In this document: positions 11,096 to 22,095 of the stretch, piece after piece
How the letters are laid out: each line of letters opens with the position of its first letter
How positions within the stretch are numbered: position 1 is the first letter of the stretch
Source of the DNA: Odobenus rosmarus divergens
Lineage: Eukaryota; Chordata; Mammalia; Carnivora; Odobenidae
Reading direction: 5' to 3'
NCBI RefSeq assembly: GCF_000321225.1
Contig: NW_004450402.1
Span: forward strand, 864,043 to 928,042
DNA length: 64,000 bases
The notes under the pieces: generated by a model
What the model saw: the letters and a program-made list of their open reading frames with translations, nothing else
Told to the model about the DNA's origin: nothing
The model's database searches: none
Program-made: the position numbers and the translations under genes

Positions 11096-12780
11096 CTGAG
11101 AAAAAATAAAGAAACCTATCCCAAGAATTTACTTCAGAATGGAGAAGTTCACATATGCAAACAAATAAAATTGTATAATGAAGTACTACGGATTAGGATA
11201 GAAATTTACATGTGGGAATAATGTAAAAAAAATAATTCTACAAAGGAAAAACATAAGGTCTTGGGAAGATGTGAAGAAGATACATTCTTGTTACTTGTGA
11301 TATTTATCTTTGTGATGAAGGATGAAATACAGGTGAATAATTTCTAAGAAAGAAATTAAAGAAAATATATGATTGAAAGACTAAAAACATGGAATAAAAA
11401 CTAACTATGGAATGTTATCATGCCATGCCTTTACTTAGAATTTCCAGGTGTCTACAGAAAGAAAGCCTGGATGATCTTTACCTGCTTACACATGACACTT
11501 CGTTGTTTTATATTCTGGGCACACTCTCCTATTTTTAGATATTTTCTGCAGGCATGCCATCTAGTTTCAAATACTTGCACATACTGATACTTTGTCACAA
11601 AAATACTTCTTCATTCTCTATTAACTAGTTAACTCTCACATACATTTTATTTTGTCTTTCTTTTGTTGTACTCTCACATATATTTTAGATCTCAACTCAA
11701 AGTCACTGTCACAGGAAGATTTTCTGTACAGCTCCCTCACATATATACATGTACATTAGCATTTAACATAAATTTTTAGAGCTTATTGTCATATTCCTTT
11801 AGAGCACTTATAGATAGTAACTGTATACTTTTGTTTAACTCTTACTTGTCTGTTCAAACGGACTGTCTTGTTCATGAAGAAAAGTACAGATCATTTTTGT
11901 TTCTGTTTTTCCCTGTGTCTATAGTGCCTATCACAATGCCTGGATCCAAAATATATTGAATGGAGTAATCACATAGAATATTTCTCCCTCAGATAAAAGG
12001 TAGACACCTACATAAGTTGATTTGAAGTGTGCCATATATTTAAACATTTTTTCAAATATCACCTTTTCCACATGTTCTTTCCTTTAGTATAGAGAAAACT
12101 GAATCAGATTTAAAACAGTGCAAATGCCCATCAATTAAGGGTTAAATAAATGAAATAAGAAAAAAGTGAAGCATTTCTACTTCAGTCCAAGGAAGTAACT
12201 GATAGTGTGCTTTCTTTCTTGGTGTAAAGAAATGGAATACTGCACTAAATATATAAAGCAAATATTGTTATACGTTGGACAACATTGTAGGATTGTGATC
12301 ACTCAGACAGACAAAAACTAACAAGAAGAGCTCTCTCCCCATCCTTATTTTCTACTGAGAAACAATTTACGTACCATGTGCAGTGAAAGAGATCACAAGA
12401 TAATCATGGTTGCTAAGGAAATATATCAGACTTCAGAGGGGAAGTAGTGGCTTAAATTCATGGGACAAATACTGGAGAAGAGGGATATAAAACATAAGAC
12501 CTACACAAATCTCCACAGAAATATCCTTGGCATTTTTGCTAAATACCAAGCTTTATAATCCTTTGGCAAAACTCAAAGAAGATGGAAAATAAAATTTACT
12601 TGGGAGATGTAAACTGAATAATGTCAAGAGATTATACTGGGCTGGGACACAGTTGAATTTTGACAAACCAGGAAGAGCTTTTATATAATACCAGAGGCAT
12701 TTGGTAAAGACACACACATAAAGGGCACACTCTGAAAGTAGGCTTAACCTGCCTAGAGAAGAGGCTCCTCTAGACCTATG
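11096..12780. other. Unrecognised AT-rich DNA
   Basis: No repeat family or gene recognised. The part from about 12300 could be 5' sequence of the old L1/HAL1-like element that follows, but I cannot show it. Confidence 0.45.
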
Positions 12781-13960
12781 TTAACATGCCTTAAAAACAA
12801 GTCTAAGGATTTGAGATGGAAAAAGAAAACATCAGCAAACTTGAAGATATGTCACTTTATTATTATTTTTTTTAATTTTTATTTATTCATTTGAGAGAGA
12901 GAGCACAAGTGAGAGCATGAGCAGGGGGGAGGGTTAGAGGGAGAGAGAGAAACAGACTCTCCACTGAGGAGGGTGCCCAACAGGGGGCTTGATCCCAAGA
13001 CCCTGGGACCATGACCTGATCCAAAGGCAGATGCTTAACCAACTGAGCCACCAAGGCACCCCAAAGATATGTCATTTTAAATGATCAAATCTGAGGAACA
13101 GATAGAAAAAAAAAAGAATAAAGAAAAATGAACAGATCCTTAGAAACCTGTAGGACACAATCAAACATACCAACATACACATAAGGGGAGATCTAGAAGG
13201 AGAGGAAAGAAAGAAAAGGAGGAAAAGGAAAATTGCAAAAAATAATGGCTGAAAAATTCCCAAATTTGATGAAAAATTTTAAACTACACATCCAAAAACA
13301 TCAACAGACTGCAATTAGTAACAATTTCAAAGAGATACAATATTTAGACACATAGACACCTGAGTGTCGAACTGTTCAAAAGAAAAAGACAAAGAGAGAA
13401 TCTGGAAACCAGGAGAGAAGAGATTCATCACATACAAGAGATCCTCAGTAACATTAACAGCTGATTTCTCATCAGAAATCAAAAGGCAAAATAAAAAAAA
13501 AAGAAATCATGAGGCAAAAAGGTAGTGTGATGATATATTCAAAGAGCTGAAAGGAAAAAAAAAACAAAACACTGTTGACCACAAATTCTATATCCAGGAA
13601 AGTTATTCTTCCAAAAGTTAAAGAGAAATTAAACTTTCCTAGATGCACAATAATGGACAGAATTGTTGCTACAGACTCATCCTGTCAGAAATAAGTAAAG
13701 GAAGCCTATTAGGCTGAAATAAAATGATGCTAGATAAGATTTTGAATCCATATGAATAAATTAAAAGGATGATAAAGGTGACTAACATGTAAATATAAAA
13801 GAGTGTAATATATTTTTTGTTAATAACATATTTTCTCTATCTGACTTAAAACACAACATAAAACAATAATTATAAATCTCTCTGTACTTGTTGCTCAATT
13901 TTTCTGTAAACTTAAAACTTCTGAAAAGTCTATTTAAAAAAAATTAAAAAATAAAAATAA
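12781..13960 (+). mobile_element. Old L1 ORF1 / HAL1-like element, split by a SINE
   Basis: Sense-strand remnants of an L1-type ORF1: a 'gaacttgaagacagg'-like coiled-coil end near 12838, resuming at about 13080 with 'ctgaggaacagatagaaa', then 'aataatggctgaaaaattcc' (RRM region), 'gctgatttctcatcagaaa' and 'aattctatatccaggaaag' (C-terminal domain). ORF1 is followed within about 150 bp by 3' UTR-like sequence ending in A-rich DNA (13890-13960) and not by ORF2. That ORF1-then-3' end order is characteristic of the ancient mammalian HAL1 (half-L1) family. A deleted L1M copy is the alternative. The frame is fully decayed. Confidence 0.6.
12860..13063 (-). mobile_element. CAN-SINE, antisense, in old L1 ORF1
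   Basis: Antisense order: T-rich start, GA-rich block (antisense of the CT-rich region), 'gggaccatgacctgatcc', then 'aaccaactgagccacc' (antisense of the tRNA-like head). Flanked by target duplications aagatatgtcacttta (12844-12859) and aagatatgtcatttta (13064-13079), 15 of 16 matching. The host sequence joins cleanly when the SINE is ignored. Confidence 0.93.
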
Positions 13961-14029
13961 ACAACAAAAACTGCGTAAATCAATAATTATACATAAGTAT
14001 ATCTGGACCTACAATGTATAAAATACATT

Positions 14030-14088
14030 ACTATATTATGTATATATATAGATATATACACACACATACACACACACACATATATATA
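14030..14088. repeat. TA/CA microsatellite
   Basis: Mixed TA and CA units (tatatagatatatacacaca followed by CA units and tatata). Confidence 0.85.
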
Positions 14089-14415
14089 GCATTATCATAA
14101 TAACTGAAAAGCAGAAAAAAGTCAAATGCCTATTAATTGGTGAACAAATAAATATAATTTGATACATCCATACAGTGGAATAACATTTAGCCATAAAAAA
14201 ATAATGATATACTGATATATGCTGTAACATGGAAGACCTTTGAAAAAATAATACAAAAGAAGTCAGAAACAAATGCCACATGTTGTATGATTCCATTTAT
14301 ATGAAATGTCCAGAATAAGCAAAGGTATGAAGACAGAAAGATTAGTGGACTACTAATGAGCATGAGATTAGTTTTGGGGGTGATGAAAATGTTTGATATT
14401 GGTGATGGTTGTATA

Positions 14416-14805
14416 ACTTTTTTTAAGATTATTTATTTGAGAGCGCCTGGGTGGCTCAGTTGGTTAAGCGACTGCCTTCGGCTCAGGTCATGATCCTGGA
14501 GTCACAGGATCGAGTTCCGCATCGGGCTCCCTGCTCAGCGGGGAGTCTGCTTCTCCCTCTGACCCTCTCCCCGCTCGTGCTCTCTCTCTCTCATTCTCTC
14601 TCTCTCAAATAAACAAATAAAATCTTTAAAAAAAAAAAAGATTATTTGAGAGAACAAGAGAGCACGAGCGGGGTGAGGGGCAGAGGGAGAAGCAGGCTCT
14701 CCCCTGAGCAGGGAGCCCGGCGCAGAGCTGGATCCCGGGACTCCAGGATCATGACCTGAGCCAAAGGCACACACTCTACCGACTGATCCACCCGGGTGCC
14801 CCAAC
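14416..14805 (-). mobile_element. CAN-SINE, antisense, split by a sense CAN-SINE
   Basis: Its T-rich start and first bases are at 14416-14442 and the rest is at about 14639-14805 (gagcaggctctcccctgagc, then gggactccaggatcatgacc, ending with the antisense head). The interruption is the sense SINE at 14443-14638. It lies within the old L1 3' end. Confidence 0.85.
14443..14638 (+). mobile_element. CAN-SINE, sense, nested in an antisense CAN-SINE
   Basis: Complete: head gcgcctgggtggctcagttg, 'ggctcaggtcatgatcctgg', CT-rich run at 14550-14610, and an A tail. The flanks are similar (aagattatttatttgag at 14425-14441 and aagattatttgag at 14638-14650), consistent with target duplication or with SINE-end homology. 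Confidence 0.9.
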
Positions 14806-14905
14806 CTTAGAATACATTAAAATACACTGAATTCTACACTTTAAAGGTGTATATCTTATGGTATGTTGGTTACATTTCAATAAAAAATAAATTAGAAAAT
14901 GAAGC

Positions 14906-17900
14906 CTAGAAAAGATCAAAATGATACACAAATAAATGTTAGCCAAATGAAATTATATATTCTAAAATAAAATGTAATTTAGGCAATTAATACATAATAA
15001 GATAATATTAAGCCTTAAAACAAATCTTACTAAATATGCTAAGATGCATGTATCAATATGACACGTAATGAGAAACAAAATCAGTCAATGTAAACAAGAC
15101 CCAAAATTATCCATATGAAAAAATAGAGGCAAACAGAATTTAGCAATACAGAACAGGTTAATATATCATTAGCAAATGAAGTTTATCCAGGACTGGGATG
15201 AAATTGTTTAACATTTGAAAGTTTACTAGTGGAATTCATTTCTTTGGTGAAATATTGAATATTAACACCTTAACTTCATAAAAAAATAATGGAAGTTTAT
15301 GGATACCTATTCAAAATAGTACTAACTTCTTCCATGATGTAAGAATAAATTTAGACAGTAGTGATATTTTAATAAGAGAAAGTTCCTTTTGGGTTATTGA
15401 GAGAGTTTGCCGAGTTTGGCATATGCCCACCAGGTCGAATGGTGGGCAGGTTAGACAGGTTATGGTGCAATATGCTATGTGCAATTTTTTTCTTTCTCTC
15501 CACTAGCCCAAATCAGCTCCACATCTTCTTTCTTTAGGAAGGGTCATTTCTCACATAGATTCTAATTCCTTCGTCAACAAGTATCCTGATAGGCTCTGAC
15601 TCACCACATTTCCATCCTCATTTGCCCAAACATATTTGCTTTCCCAAAGTGACATTTCCCTGACAATCCAGTTTATAGGCATTAACTTATGGCTCATTAG
15701 AATTTTTCCAAAATGCAGTTCTGTTCATGTTACTGAGTTTTGTATTTATGCATTTTAAATATCTGGATCTTCTCACTATTTCTTATCCACTATATTAGAA
15801 GACAATTCTAGCTATGTAATTAATTATATCACATTTAAAAGTGTAAAAATATGTCCATGTTAACAATCCAAGAACTTCTATGTTCATGTGACCTGTTTGA
15901 AATTCTATGTACCTGTTGTTCCTGTATCCATTTAACATTGTTTTCTCCCTTGCTTTGGCTACCTGAAGTCCCACATGTTCTCAAAAGTCTGGTCAATAAA
16001 TTATTGATTATATTATTTATTATTATTTTACAGGGTCTTGCTGTGAGGTTATTTTTTCCTTCAGACTACTTTTAATTTTGTATTAAATGGAAATGTACCA
16101 CATAATTGTGCATAGTCTTTTTCTTGCTGTACCTAAATGTGGTAATTATTGTTACCCTCTTGTAGTATTTTCTATTAATATGTGTTTAGTTTTCTTCACT
16201 TGTATCACCTTAGGGATCACAAAAAGCAACCATTTCTATTATCAGCCCACATCCAGTGTTTCCTGAAGATGTGCATAGGAACCAACTGAAATGAAATTGG
16301 GAAAACTCTCATTTCAATTCCATGACTAAGAGTTTTATTTGGTGTCTAGATGGTATATGTAACTTTCTTTGTCACAAAGTTTGTAGCGTTTGGAGTTATT
16401 CCAACCTTGTTAATCATGCATAGTAGATATTTGGTTATTAAATATGTGAAATACTCAGTGATTTTGAACTAGATAATTCTTTTTCATCAGAGTTTCTCTT
16501 CATCGTGTAGCCTACACATACTGATACTCAGTCGCAAATATTTTTGAAACAACATCTTTTAAAAAATATTCCTTTTCAAAAAAGTTAAATCTTAAATTTA
16601 CAGTATAGGTCAAAGAAATAAATATAAAAGCAGCATTTGGAAGTGGTAATAGTGGTTAAAGGGAATAAATGACATTTCAACCAGTTTATAATTATGGCCA
16701 GTTCGGCTTTTCTGCTAGTTCAAAAGTTATGGATTTTTTTTACATAAACCAAAATTACTCAGCATTAGCCATAGTAATTGGCTGTTTGACTATCAATGCC
16801 ATATGTTGTTGAAATGCTAAAAATAAACTTGGAACTCAGAATGGGCGGTCTACCATCCGTATTTTTAGCAATGCTTTGGAGATATGCTGCAAGTAATAAA
16901 ACACTCATAACAAACAGTGCTAATAAGAATTGAGTAAAGAACATTTGGTTGTCTTAACTAGAGCTGATTTCTTTTATTTTTGGCTAAAATAAAATAAAAA
17001 TTTCTTTTATTTTTGGTAAAAGCTCAGTTAGAGATGGATCAAACAGTGCAAGAGGCAAAGGAAGACATGAACTCCCACATGGTACTTGGTAATAAACTTT
17101 GGTTCATATGAGTGTATTTTTCTTCTTGTGTACATAGTTAAACATGGCATGATTTTGAGATGATCATTTTATCCAATAAATAAACAATTATCCAGTGAGC
17201 ACCTAAAAAGACAATTTCCCCGAGGGTAAGTAGTACAATATAATTGGAGGGTAGGGTGCAAACAGGACACTGCCAATTGTGACTAAAAATTTATTCTTTA
17301 GTTTATGTATTAAAAATACCATATCAATGTGTTTCTCAAACACATTTAATTAAGGATAGCACTGAACTTTCTACTTATAACTTTATTTATAATAATCAAC
17401 AATAAAAATCTTTTTTATAGCCTTTGATTCATATTGTGCCTCATTACCTTGAGATACCTCAAGGTACCTCAATTTAAGGTCCAAGTACTAGGGCATCGTG
17501 TCTACAACTTGGTAGATTCAGAAAATTGTGTGTATGTGTGTGTGTTTATGCACACAGATTGAAACTGAGAAAAAAAAGAAAAAGGAAAGATTAAAGCAAG
17601 TATGGCAACATGTCAGCTTTGGAAAAATCTGGGTGAAGGTTATATAGAATTCTTTGTGCTATTCTAGTAACTTTTCTCTAAGTCTAAAATTACCTCAAAA
17701 TAACTTAAAAGAAGAAAACAAAGGCCTCACTTTCTAAAATTCTGAGATTCTGTTGAGCTGTCATGCAGGAAGATAAAAACAGACATATCCATTTTATGAA
17801 ATTTTAAAAATATGACAAATCCAAGTTCAATAAAAGAAGAATTTGTAAACACTTTTAGACAAAAGATTTCTTACTAGAGTATACTCTACAGGGTACAATG

Positions 17901-18421
17901 GAAATAAAATATGAATACCAGAATCTTCCATTCTGCATATAATATTTACTAATATTTACTATTGGGGAAAAAAATATATTCCTTTTTCCTTACCATTTCT
18001 TTGTAATACAAATTTTGTATCCTAATTAGATTCATATAATAGTAGGTGTGGGAAATAGATGTAACAAGAAAGCCAACACCAATATACATTCCTAGCATAT
18101 TATTGCCAATATATCCAGGTATAATTTATGGGTAACCAGACACTGTGACCTATAGACTCTCTTGCTTGATTATATTTCAGCTGGATTGATTTTTTTTTAA
18201 TCTACATCCTAGAAAAGCAGGAAATTTTTATGTCATTCTTTGAAATAATACATAAACTTGTCCTATAGTAGAGTAGTAGTGATTCTGCTGATAACAGAAA
18301 ATCTGATAGATTAGAAATAGATCCTCTGAGTCGTTGTATCTTTACAAACATTTCAATAAAACCATACAATTGTTTATCAATATTGACTATCCCACTATAT
18401 AAACAAAAATTTATGTCATTC
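14906..18421. other. Long unrecognised AT-rich stretch
   Basis: About 3.5 kb in which I recognise no transposable element, gene or RNA. Local features: a GT-rich run at 17528-17545, a near-direct repeat of ttttatttttgg around 16972-17018, and a low-G region at 15720-16080. It is one of the longest such stretches in the window. Confidence 0.5.
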
Positions 18422-19085
18422 ATTATTTCATTTATTCATTCAACAAACACTTATTGTGTGCCTCCAGTGTGCCAGAGATTCTTCTATGCACTAGGGATGT
18501 GGTAATGAACAAAAGAGAAAAAATAAAATAAAATCCCTGCCTTTTAGTGAGCTCCCATTTGAAAGGGGAAAACAAGAATAAACAGACAATTAAATACAAT
18601 ATTCTATATATAAGATGATTAATGTGACAGATTAAAAGAATAAAACAGCACAAGGGGAAAGAAGACCTAACATAAGTGAAGGCTACTATTTTTAAATTGA
18701 GTGGTTAGGGAAGTCCTTATTGATGAAGTGAAATTTCATTATCAGTGAAGGGCTACTCCATGCAGATATTTAGAGAGAGCTTTTCAATGCAAAGGCCTTA
18801 ACACACATAGGATATTCTGGTCCCATCAGGGAACAGAGGAGGAAGAATAGGGAGAGGAGAAAGAATAGATAAGAAGATTGTTGAGGTCCCAAAGACAGAC
18901 AGGGGCTAGATCATGTAGTGATTTCAAGAACTTTGGTTTTAACTCAGAATGAAACGAGAAACCACTGGAAAGTTTTGAAGAAATGACCTTACTCTGCCTG
19001 CTAAGTTCATGGTGGGTAAGGGGATAGAGAGAAGACCATCTATCACTATGGCTGTAATGCAGGAGCTAGTCAATAGCAAATTGGG
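18422..19085 (-). mobile_element. L2 3' end, antisense
   Basis: Starts with 'cattcaacaaacacttattg' (antisense of the L2 terminus), then 'aatccctgccttttagtgag', 'ttagggaagtccttattgat', 'caatgcaaaggcc', 'gctagatcatgtagtgattt' and 'gagaaaccactggaaagttt', in the order of the antisense L2 consensus as I recall it. Strongly diverged, as expected for a mammal-wide element. Confidence 0.75.
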
Positions 19086-20411
19086 TGAGCCAAATGCCTA
19101 CCAACTATTGCAGACAATAGTCTCAATTTCTCCATCTAGAAAATTAGAAGATTTAGATTTGATATCTCTAAAACTGCTTCAAGTTTTAATATCCCATTAG
19201 CCTTTGAGTCCCCTGAAGTGGAAGTCACAGTCAATTAGAGCAGAAAGTGTTTAATAAGACAAGCAAAATATTACCATGTATATCAAGATGCCTACTCCGC
19301 CTTCTTACATGTGCACTTGTATTTGTAGAGCAGCGGTGGAACTGATGGCATATGTTATGTTCTCAACAGAAGACAGATGGCACACACAAATTAGGATAAT
19401 TTGAAGAGGATTTATAAATGAAGAGAATAATTACTGAGGTGTGGACAGGGTGTAGAGGACCCATAATAGAGAGTGCAGGAATCTCGGCCAGCAGCCACGG
19501 AGCAGCAACCATCTGTAGGACCAAAAGGAATGAGGAAAGGAAGAGTTTGCTAGAATCATAAAGGAAACAGAATCCTGCGAAGCAGGCTCAGTAAAAGGAA
19601 GAATGACCCATTATGGAAAGAAATTCCAGCCTAAGATTGCTTCTGGTGGGTGCAAATAACAATACATGCCCCAACCTCACTCTCGTCCCTTACTGTTCTC
19701 CTTCCCTCCATTGTCTGAATGGAGATGAGAGCCAGAGGCCCCCAGAAACTGATATAATCTATACAGGTGACCCCCCAAGGATAGAGAACAGGGGAGAGAA
19801 CTTGGAAGAGTTGTCCAGGAGGAGCAGCTGGAAAATGCCGGACACAGAAGGCCATGAAAAGTGCCTTGTCTTATTTATTCATGTATTCATGCATTTATTC
19901 ACACATTTACTTAATCATTAAAAAAAGATTATTGAATATATCCAATGTGCCTTACTAGTCGTAGATTTGGATTTATGGTATCAGCTTGAAGGGAAAGGTT
20001 TTCTGATAAGATAAAAAAGTACAAAACCCCAAACTTAATCGTAATCCATCCCGTATCCCATAATCAGTTGTACACAGTAGAGACAAACAATAAATTGTAT
20101 ACTATTAGAGAGCTAGTCTAGTTCTAACCTCATTATGTTCTTCTAATGGAGAGAAGTTTGGACCCTTCTGGAAATTGTATCTGAAAATAAAAGGAAAACC
20201 AACCAAGAGTTACAGGAACAATTAGGTACGAGGAATCCTGGGGGGAGATCCAGTATCTTGTAAGCGGGTGGCCACACCTGTGGATGAACAGGACGAAGTA
20301 GGATACAGCCAATTATGGAATAAGCAGTCATCTGGGGCTCAGTTCCAATTAAAACTGTACCCAAGCTCATCAGACACACAGACTTATGGTCATTTCCGTT
20401 TATTTAGATAC
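19086..20411. other. Unrecognised DNA, locally less AT-rich
   Basis: 19380-19860 is less AT-rich than its surroundings and has overlapping open frames of 74-102 codons on both strands (19613-19921 plus; 19631-19855 minus) with no recognisable domain. 19870-19920 is ATTC/CATT-rich. It may include an LTR or other old repeat I cannot name. Confidence 0.4.
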
Positions 20412-20591
20412 AAGTTTTTATTTATTTATTTGTCTGAGAGAGAGAGCACAAGCAGGGGGAGTGGCAGGCAGAGAGAGAAGCGGGCTCCCCGCTGAGCAAG
20501 GAGCCTGATGCGGGACTGGATCCGAGGACGCTGGGATCATGACCTGAGCCGAAGGCAGATGCTTAACGGACTGAGCCACCCAGGGGTCCTG
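20412..20591 (-). mobile_element. CAN-SINE, antisense
   Basis: T-rich (TTTA)n start, GA-rich block, 'gctccccgctgagcaaggag', 'gggatcatgacctgagccga' and 'ctgagccacccaggggtcc'. Complete length for the family. No clear target duplication was seen. Confidence 0.92.
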
Positions 20592-20911
20592 ATTTATTTT
20601 TATTTTTTTTTAAGTTTTAGCTATTTGTAATTTATTAAAAGCCTTTACCCTAATAATCTGAAATTTTAAAAAATCACCTTTACTTGCATTAACGCCTTAT
20701 GACAAAAATGTTTCAGTCAAAAGTTGTCATAAAATTTGGCTAGCATAGAAGATGACATAAATAAAATCTATCTATTGTAGATCCCTCAGTAAATCCAACT
20801 TTTGTTCTTCCATGTTTTCCTTTGAATGGTCTTTGTTATACCAGTATAAAACACCAGCTCAAATTCTGATGTGAGCCTTAGTTATTACAATTACTATCCT
20901 TACTATATTTC
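20592..20911. other. Unrecognised AT-rich DNA
   Basis: Nothing recognised between the SINE and the L1 3' end. Confidence 0.5.
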
Positions 20912-21098
20912 TTTCTTTTTTTTATTTTATTATGTTATCTTAGTCACCATACATTACATCATTCGTTTTTGATGTGGTGATCCACGATCCATTGTTTTTG
21001 TATAACACCCAGTGCTCCACGCAGAACGTGCCCTCCTTAATACCCATCACCGGGCTAACACATCCCCCCCACTCCCCTGCCCTCTAAAACCCTGTTCG
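20912..21098 (-). mobile_element. 5'-truncated carnivore L1, 3' UTR only, antisense
   Basis: Antisense of the same 3' UTR type seen at 31.4 kb: 'caccatacattacatcattc', 'aacacccagtgctccacgca', 'ccctccttaatacccatcac'. Moderately diverged; it contains only the distal 3' UTR, a severe 5' truncation. Confidence 0.88.
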
Positions 21099-21134
21099 AT
21101 TTAAATACAATTTAATGATGTAGCCAAAATCATT

Positions 21135-21700
21135 TAAGAATATAAGTCAGATCACATCACTTCTCACAACAAACACAATGGCTTGGCAGATCCCTGAGAA
21201 TCAAAGCAAAGTTCCCCGTATCATCTATGAGGATCTAAATAAGCTGGGCCTACTCTCCTTCCCATCTCTCCATCCCCATCTCCACCCGTCCCCCAAATCC
21301 CTTTTGTGCACTCTGCTTCAGCCATACTGTCTTTCTGCTGTTTCTGACACATGCCAGGCTTGTTCTCAACCCAAGGGCTTTGCACTGTCTGTTATCTCTG
21401 CCTGGAATGTTTTGGGTTTTTTTTTTTTCCCAAAGATATCTGCATAGCAAACTCCAAAACATCCTGATGTTTACATGTCAATTATCAGTGATGCCTTCTT
21501 TCACCATCTGATGTAAAACAGGAATTTCTCACTCTGATCCATTCCTACCAAGAGTCTCTCTAACTTATTTCTAGCTTTATTTTTCCCCACATTTATCACT
21601 ATCGGTGCACTTATTTATATCTTTAGCTTTCTTTAAAAATCACAACTAACCCTTCATTACCACAGGGCAGAGATTTTTGTGTTTTTTTTTCCAATGAATG
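21135..21700 (+). mobile_element. L2 3' region, sense
   Basis: Order of L2 blocks: 'gtcagatcacatcacttctc', 'ttcagccatactgtctttct', 'acatgccaggcttg', 'agggctttgcactgtctgtt', 'ctctgcctggaatg', 'atatctgcatag', then 'gggcagagatttttgtg'. Diverged L2 3' sequence. The open frame 21178-21447 is part of this repeat and not a gene. Confidence 0.75.
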
Positions 21701-21896
21701 TAAAAGTTTAATATGATTTTTTTTGCTATTGGCTCTGAAAATGAGTCAAAATACTCCAAATAGCATTACTGAGCTATGATATTAATGATAAATATTATTG
21801 TTATGGGATTACGATAACATTTTCCTTCTAAAAGGAGCACATAATGTATTTGGTACTTTTTATACTGAGCCTTCCAAAGGAAGGAAAATATTTTAA

Positions 21897-22076
21897 AGAT
21901 TTTATTTATTTGAGAGAGAGAGAATGAGAGATAGAGAGCACAAGAGGGAAGAGGGTCAGAGGGAGAAGCAGACTCCTCGCTGAGCAGGGAGCCCGATGTG
22001 GGATCGATCCTGGGACTCCAGGATCATGACCTGAGCCGAAGGCAGTCGCTTAACCAACTGAGCCACCCAGGCGCCC
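21897..22076 (-). mobile_element. CAN-SINE, antisense, with 18-bp target duplication
   Basis: Complete antisense SINE from 'aagattttatttatttgag' to 'gagccacccaggcgccc'. Flanked by perfect duplications aggaaggaaaatatttta at 21878-21895 and 22077-22094. Low divergence and the intact duplication indicate a fairly recent insertion. Confidence 0.96.
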
Positions 22077-22095
22077 AGGAAGGAAAATATTTTAA

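Larger units (their letters stand above)
14089..14905 (+). mobile_element. Old L1 3' end, sense, split by two SINEs
   Basis: Old mammalian L1 3' region: 'cagtggaataacatttagcc', 'tgtatgattccatttatatg', 'ttttgggggtgatgaaaatg', then after the SINEs 'actgaattctacactttaaa' and 'ggttacatttcaataaaaaa'. The two halves join at about 14416 / 14804. Diverged, so older than the SINEs. Confidence 0.75.

Noticed and set aside
10799..11221. 140-codon plus-strand frame with apparent membrane-like segments
   Set aside because: It reads the antisense strand of L1 ORF2 and crosses an L1-to-L1 junction at about 10976.
12887..13075. Minus-strand frames within SINEs (also at 14535, 36480, 43497 and 50775)
   Set aside because: All are translations of CAN-SINEs, with the shared GAxVAQSxKxLP-like string coming from the tRNA-like head.
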